Shown here piece by piece: positions 58,701-64,000 of a stretch of DNA of 64,000 bases. Source of the DNA: Hydnum rufescens UP504. Taxonomy: Eukaryota > Basidiomycota > Agaricomycetes > Cantharellales > Hydnaceae. Each line of letters opens with the position of its first letter. Position 1 is the stretch's first letter. Location: contig MU128994.1 of NCBI GenBank assembly GCA_014904985.1, positions 85,220 through 149,219 of the forward strand. The letters run 5' to 3'. The translations under genes and the position numbers were made by a program. Under the pieces are notes generated by a model. The model was not told the DNA's origin. It made no database searches and saw only the letters and a program-made list of their open reading frames with translations.

Positions 58701-59068
58701 AAGCTGGGTAACACCTCTCTGTTCCATCTATCTGCTTGAGCAAGTTTACAAAGTGCATGCTGAGATCGTTTGTCCTTCATTACTTGTATTTTACTCTGGC
58801 TCATTTCAGCTGCATATTGCACATCCACATGGTCCCAGCTGAAGTACTCGGAACGTGTAAGGGGAGGATCAGGAGGGAATCGAGGCGAGACCGATGTTTC
58901 GAGGGAGGGCAAAGGCGAATCGGCAATGTCTCGGGCAGATGCAGGTATAGAAGGGGCCATCATGCACCTAGGCCTTTTGGATGGAGGGGGCTCATGCTCA
59001 CTACCTCGATTTGGAGGTAGTTTTTGTTTTTGGTGCATTTGTTTCTCCCTCCTCTTCTTGGCAGCCAC
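55777..59068 (-). pseudogene. KDZ-type transposase gene (copy 2), decayed
   Basis: In order from 59068: a Lys/Arg-rich N-terminus (MAAKKRREKQMHQKQK); a cysteine cluster (CRCG at about 58625, CPCH at about 58545); FFPCAPLFPTLAVSLDML; CPLCFGG; the catalytic Asp in CIDANFQLK (about 57885); YDIGCQM with the second catalytic Asp intact (about 57380); YGHQWACQLWYHP; GLSDGE with the catalytic Glu (about 57210); the helical part with NRLKKDKWVNIQLNL; and an acidic C-terminus ending in TAA at 55779-55777. Breaks: a TGA at 57842, where copy 1 has Arg; one extra A near 57205; and a frameshift near 55910. Introns are likely. All three catalytic residues survive, unlike copy 1, but the frame is broken. 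Confidence 0.85.
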
Positions 59069-59149
59069 AGACTGCAGCCAACATTATGTGAAAGCAGAGC
59101 AAGAAACTCGGAAATGGTATTGATGAGGCCTGTACAATAGGAATCGAAT

Positions 59150-60370
59150 GATAGGCGAGGTGGCGTGTGGGTGAGAAAAAACTTGACAATGGATGGATGG
59201 CCGATTCACGCAAGAGACTGCACTGCATGACTGGCAAGAATAATGGCGACTGCAGGTGAAACTGCGGTGTGACACTACCCGATGCTTTGAGATGGTGACA
59301 GGGTAGCGAGAAAAAACTCGAAAAAAGAGCTGGTTCACACAAGAGATGGCACGGATAATGGCGACTGCAGACGAAACTGCAGTGTGACACTACCCGATGC
59401 TTTGAGGGAGGGTGATGGGATGATGTACAGGCGAGGTAACGCTTGAAAAAAGAGCTAGTTCGCACAAGAGATGGCACGAGATAGTGGCAACTGCAGACAG
59501 AACTGCAGTGTGACACTACCCTGATGCTTTGAGAGAGGGTGACGAGATGATGTATGGGTGAGATAAAAAAGAGCTGGTTCGCGCAAGAGGTGGCACGGAT
59601 AGTGGCGACTGCAGATGGAACTGCAGTGTGACACTACCCGATGCTTTGAGAGAGGGTGATGAGATGGTGTATGGGCGAGATAACAGTCGAAAAAAAGAGC
59701 TGGTTTGCTCAAGAGATGGCACAGATAGTGGCGACTGCAGACAAAACCGTGGTGTGACACTACCCAATGCTTTGAGAGAGGGTGATGAGATGATGTATGG
59801 GTGAGATAAAAAAGAGCTGGTTCACGCAAGAAGTGGCATGGATAGTGGCGACTGTGGACAAAACCGCAGTGACACTACCCAGTGCCTTGAGAGAGGGTGA
59901 TGAGGTGACGTGTGAGTGAGATAATGCTCAGAAAAAAGAGCTGGTTTGTGTAATAAATAGCATGGATAGTGGCGACTGCAGTTGAAACTGTGGTGTGACA
60001 CTACCTGAGTGCCTTGAGGAGGGTGATGAGGTGACGTGCAAGTGAGATAATGCTTGAACAAACAGAGGATCCATGCAAGAGATGGCACGGATAGTGGCAA
60101 CTGCAAAACTGTGGTGTGACACTACCTGGTGCCTTGAGAGAGGGCGATGAGGTGATGGGTGAGTGAGATAATGTTCAAAAACAACAGAGGATCTGTGCAA
60201 GAACATGGATAGTGGTGACTGCATTCAAAACTGCAGTGTGACACTACCCGGTGCCTTGAGTGAGATAACACTGGAAAAAAACAGGGGATCTGCACAAGAG
60301 AAGGCATGGATAGTGGCGACTCAGTTGAAACTGCAGTGTGACACTACCTGGTGCCTTGAGAGAGAGCAGT
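59150..60370. repeat. ~120-bp minisatellite, about ten copies, upstream of KDZ copy 2
   Basis: The block GTGTGACACTACC recurs at about 59268, 59388, 59510, 59626, 59752, 59993, 60115, 60236 and 60338, with a shortened copy near 59868. Each unit also has AAAAGAGCTGGTT- or CAGAGGATC-like sequence and GATAGTGGCGACTGCAG. Open minus-strand frames through it are artefacts of the repeat. Confidence 0.9.
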
Positions 60371-60598
60371 GAAGTCACATTGACATTACTATTAATAATA
60401 TTGCACATCATGACAAATCTGTATGCTACATTTTTGCACAGGAATGAGTGGAACGATAGCGCCAGGACATTGTGCAGGTGGGGAAGTGGTGAACGTGGGA
60501 AAAGAAAGGCCATTAAAAGAAAGGGGGTACAGTAGAAAGGGGTGGAAAGAAGGGGCCACAGATTTGAAAAGGGCTGTAGCTCAAGGAATAAAATACTG

Positions 60599-62717
60599 TC
60601 AGGGTAGATGATGTGTGCAGATGCCATCAATTGTGCCCTTCATGCTTGCATCACTGCCCCCATTGGACCAAACCAGAACCATGGGGTCCTGATGTTTCTT
60701 CTGAAACTTTGGAAACCTGAATTGCATTGCTGCAGAAGCTAAATCAGTCAAGCTAGATTCAGCACTCAAAGCCACATTGGTGGCAGGTGATTTCCCCTCG
60801 CTCCATACATGCTTTGCAGTAGAGTCCTTTTCCATGGACTCAGTCGCCTTCTGCTTCGAGTTCAACATCTCAATTGGGCGAACACGGGGCGGCTCCTTTC
60901 CTGTCATCCACAAGCTCCACTTGGGGAATGCCACTGGATTACTTGCCAAAGATGAAGGCCTTTGATACACCCTGGAGTGCAGCCATCCTATGTCTTGACG
61001 AAGGCACTCTCGGTCCTCAGGGTCTCTGGCGATGGCCACCAATGACTTGGTAGAGTTGCCCCTCCTCATCATTGTCAAAAACTGCTTGATTTGATTGTCC
61101 TTGAGGGCATTCAAACCCCCACAATTGAAGTTGTTTTTCTGAATTAGGCATACATTCCGACACCACAATTGGTATGTTGGGTTTGCCTTTGAGAATGGTT
61201 GAATATGGATGTACACCAACGAACAACGTTTTCACATGTTTGACAGAATTGGAAGACACCTCAAGAACAAGGGCTGATAACTGGATGTGTTTTCGAGAAT
61301 GAGAATTGAAACCAAAAGAGAGCACAGTGCAGAATGTACTGAATATTGGCCCCAAACTGATACCAGTTGGACCTCAGCTATTATGCACCATCCTACCAGC
61401 ATACCTAATCCCTTCGAAAACAGCTTCTCTTTGTGGTCGATCCAATGGTTGGGTTGAAATCCACTGTCCATAAGGGGGACACCCATGCAAATGAAGAGAT
61501 TGGATAACTCAACCATCACGAAGAAACAAGGGGCTAATGCGAAGCAGTGAATTATCGCACTGAGCCTGGGCTCGTGGTAGATTCTCAGACTTTGAGGAGA
61601 GTACTGTATGGTAGAGTGTAGATGGCCCAAAGTCAAGAAAGAATTTTGAATCCAAACTGATCCAAAATGGAAAACCAGACTGAGCTAGGTTGATGAAATA
61701 ATGTACATACCATACAGCTCGCAAACAATTTTGGAATCCAATACACCCATTCCGCTCAAATTCTACTGAAGAAAAAGCTGCGGAAGCCATACCAGAATCC
61801 AGTCCACCCACATAGGAACCAGAACCACTGTCTCTGCTGATTGTAAAGAATCGAAGCAGAAATCCTCAAATTATGGGTCTCCTCAAGGTAAACACACATT
61901 ACTGAATATTCAATTTCCTCTTTTATTTAAAAAAAGATAACAACAAAATTAGAATCAGTTGCTACAGTATATACTTGACTGCAGACTTCCAAATCCTCAG
62001 TGGATAGTGGAGTGCGAAAAACAACAGGCGACATCCACCATTTGCCACTGACTTGCTTGTGACTGTTAATGTCTTGGGGTTTGCTGTTCCCTCGGACCTA
62101 TGCTTGGACCCCAGCACGGAACAGTGGATGAAGCCATGAAACTGGAGAATGATCGATCGATGACAAAGGCAAAGTTGGGGGATAACTGCAAGTGTGGGAG
62201 GGGAAATACAGGTGATCACTTGTTCCATGGTCTCCAAATGGCGGGGCATCTGGGTCAGGGTGTTTCTTCAGCATCCAATTCCCATAGGGGGATGGGTGAG
62301 AGGTCGTCCTGGATGTCGAATGAAAAGTTCAAGAGGGAGTTGGGTATATGTTCATACTGAGTAGTCGTAGAAAGCCTGGATGGCTACAGGGTCCTGTGGA
62401 GGCTTGAATGCTACAGGGTGGATTTAAGAATCATGTACGCCCAAATATGTTCATGAGCACCTACAAGAAGTTGGTATCCACCCCTGCTTGCTTTGTTGAA
62501 TGATATCCAATGCCTCTTTCCAAAGTGCATAATACCTGCGCATGACCTCCCTGCCAGTATCCTCCTCCCAGTCAGCGATGTACACTTGTGGTTCATGAGC
62601 TTGTGAGAACTCGAAGTGTGTAGAAGGGACAGTGGACACGATACCAGAGAGGCTACTGCCTGAGGAATATGGTGATGAGTAGAGTCCAGGGACTTCTTCT
62701 GCAATCATCTCGACCAT
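60599..62717 (-). pseudogene. Gene X, copy 2
   Basis: The part 61811-60599 aligns with 3774-2451: ELSNLFICMGVPL, NHWIDHKEKLFSKGLGML, HPYSTILKGKPNIPI, QFLTMMRRGNSTKSLVAIAR and a C-terminal VLVWSNGG. The frame changes near 61560, 61200 and elsewhere. Upstream ORFs (62717-62451, and 62249-61962 after a possible acceptor CTTGCAG at about 62193) may be its 5' exons, but copy 1 has no visible equivalent. The protein is unrecognised. It lies head to head with an ORF1 start at about 63170, as in element A. Confidence 0.5.
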
Positions 62718-63169
62718 AGAAGATCAAGAGACAGATGTCCCCATGATCTAATGCAGGTAGAACTCGTGCTTAGAGGCCAAAATGTGTCCCCTGCACTAAG
62801 CATTGTAACATCAATGCTTGGCTGAGACCCTGACTCATTACAATCCATTGCCAGGGGGGTATTGGGAGACATGAAGATAACTGTTGCCGAATGGGATGTG
62901 GTATGGTTTGAGGTGATGCTCTGAGTAAATGTTTGGTTGAATTGCAGCCAACAGAGGCTGGGTATACTCAGAAGAAGACCCTGATGGGGTGAGTGTAGGT
63001 TGACAATTAGGGTGTGTGGTACAAAATGGCTCGAAAGGGTTGACACTTCAATCCAAATTGACATGATGCAATGTTTGACCGGAAGCAGAATTTGGTCAGA
63101 AGCAAAATAACTTACTGCTACTATGGAACCTACATCGACCTCAGGTACCACGCACAGCCTTCCACCCTC

Positions 63170-63276
63170 ATGGCAAATCACAGTGAGCTCAGTTGGCTGT
63201 CTGGGCCTGACACAGTTCCATGTCAACACTCTCAGGATGGGGCTCCAGATTCTGAGCCTGCTTCCAACCTCGCTCT
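63170..63276 (+). pseudogene. ORF1 N-terminal fragment (copy C)
   Basis: ATG 63170 opens MANHSELSWLSGPDTVPC, with CAGTGAGCTCAGT as at 3844 in element A. It is cut after about 35 codons by the inverted repeat that begins at about 63277. Confidence 0.4.
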
Positions 63277-63865
63277 CTGGTATAGAAGAAGGGTTGGGAG
63301 CTCCAATGGCTGTCAAATCAAAATCTGGTTCAGCCAGTGTGTAGATGGGAGACTGTGTTTCTGTTTATTCAAATGGGTTGGTTCACTTCAATGGTTGATC
63401 ACTCTCTGCAAGATATGTATGTGTTTATTGGAGAATGGAATGTGATATGGACTAGCAATAGTCAATGATATATCATAGATGCTTATAGGAAGGCTTATAT
63501 GTGGGGATGCTTATGGAAAGGCTTATATGTGGGGATGCTTATAGAAAGGCTTATATGTGTTCATGTGGTGTTTGTTTGTTTACTGATATTTGTGTGTCCT
63601 TGTTTATGTCCTCCTGGTAAAAATGCGGATATCTGTGGGCTATTGAATGGTCAGTGCTTGGTTAGTTTAGTTAGTATGCTTCAATCTTCTTTCCTGACTC
63701 GTATTTCGTTATGCTTACTTTTTCCTTGGATGTCCAGCAACTCTAACCTTAGGTTCTGCAACTATCCTTGGCTTCAGTATTTCGCATAGATGGCTTCCAG
63801 TAGCTTGGTCTCAACAACCTTGAAGATGACTTAGCTCCAGATGGCTTTAGATAGACAGTGATCAA
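63277..63865 (-). repeat. Copy 2 of the 24.5-25.1 kb sequence, inverted
   Basis: The reverse complement matches 24530-25052 in order (TGGAGCTCCCAA end, GGACATCCAAGGAAA, AGCCATCTGGAGCTAAGTCA). A tandem triplication of GCTTATA.GAAAGGCTTATATG (63480-63560) is specific to this copy. Confidence 0.65.
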
Positions 63866-63872
63866 CCAGGAT

Positions 63873-64000
63873 TAGGCAATCTTGATTATATAATTGGACT
63901 CGTATATCCCCACTGAGGCAATGAGCAATGCACAATGGATTGGGTACCAAACAAAACAGGGCAAGTTGAATTGCCTGAGCCACAGTTGGCTGGGCTCTGA
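63873..64000 (-). repeat. Gypsy LTR fragment, cut by the window end
   Basis: It matches 33322-33449 of the solo LTR (GATTAGGCAATCTTGATTAT, GGGCAAGTTGAATTGCC). It joins the preceding repeat directly. Confidence 0.85.

Noticed and set aside
59001..60630. Overlapping minus-strand ORFs rich in Ser/His/Arg
   Set aside because: They arise from open frames through the ~120-bp minisatellite.

Overview
The window reads as a transposon-rich stretch of a basidiomycete, most likely Agaricomycete, nuclear genome. The basis is KDZ transposases with the cysteine-cluster domain, basidiomycete-type Ty3/gypsy and Ty1/copia elements, introns of about 50-80 nt with GTRAGY donors and CTRAY-like branch sites, and a P-loop GTPase of a type common in mushrooms. 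I cannot name the species. A 25-N run at 37251 marks an assembly gap. No tRNA, rRNA or CRISPR array was recognised.

Layout. 0-10.6 kb: a decayed element (A) with one minus-strand gene (X, 1.9-3.8 kb) and two plus-strand ORFs (ORF1, 3.9-7.6 kb; ORF2, 8.4-10.6 kb), after a fragment of a further copy (0-0.4 kb). 10.8-16.2 kb: a truncated minus-strand gypsy element with one 1.38-kb LTR, apparently inserted in a second copy (B, minus strand, 16.2-22.5 kb), so A and B lie tail to tail. 22.8-25.3 kb: a broken gene, LTR-related repeats, a promoter-like block with TGACTCA sites and a MITE-like insertion. 25.5-26.4 kb: malate dehydrogenase pseudogene. 28.0-31.8 kb: KDZ element 1. 32.3-33.7 kb: solo LTR. 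34.4-36.6 kb: truncated copia. 36.6-39.3 kb: repeats, perfect hairpins and minisatellites. 39.6-46.1 kb: the least repeat-like, CpG-richer part, with a hypothetical ORF, a PPR-like gene, a prolyl-aminopeptidase remnant and a six-exon GTPase gene. 46.1-53.9 kb: a tandem array of about 100 units of ~76 bp. 54.6-59.1 kb: two KDZ remnants on the minus strand. 59.2-60.4 kb: a ~120-bp minisatellite. 60.6-63.3 kb: a third partial copy (C) of the X/ORF1 pair. 63.3-64 kb: an inverted copy of the 24.5-25.1 kb sequence and a gypsy LTR fragment.

Main observations. (1) Every unit of the 46-54 kb array looks like a small intron: it opens with a GTRAGY donor, carries a CTGAT-like branch site and ends in TAG or CAG, and successive units are separated by only 3 nt. 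The array starts exactly at the last plausible donor of the GTPase gene. (2) The X/ORF1/ORF2 cassette occurs in three diverged copies and fits no family I know. (3) Twenty in-frame stops in these elements are all TGA, and homologous copies often have Arg there. Two active-site Asp-to-Asn changes also sit at CpG positions. Together this points to CpG-methylation-driven decay of the repeats. Most coding features here are therefore broken; the GTPase gene is the best candidate for a live gene.
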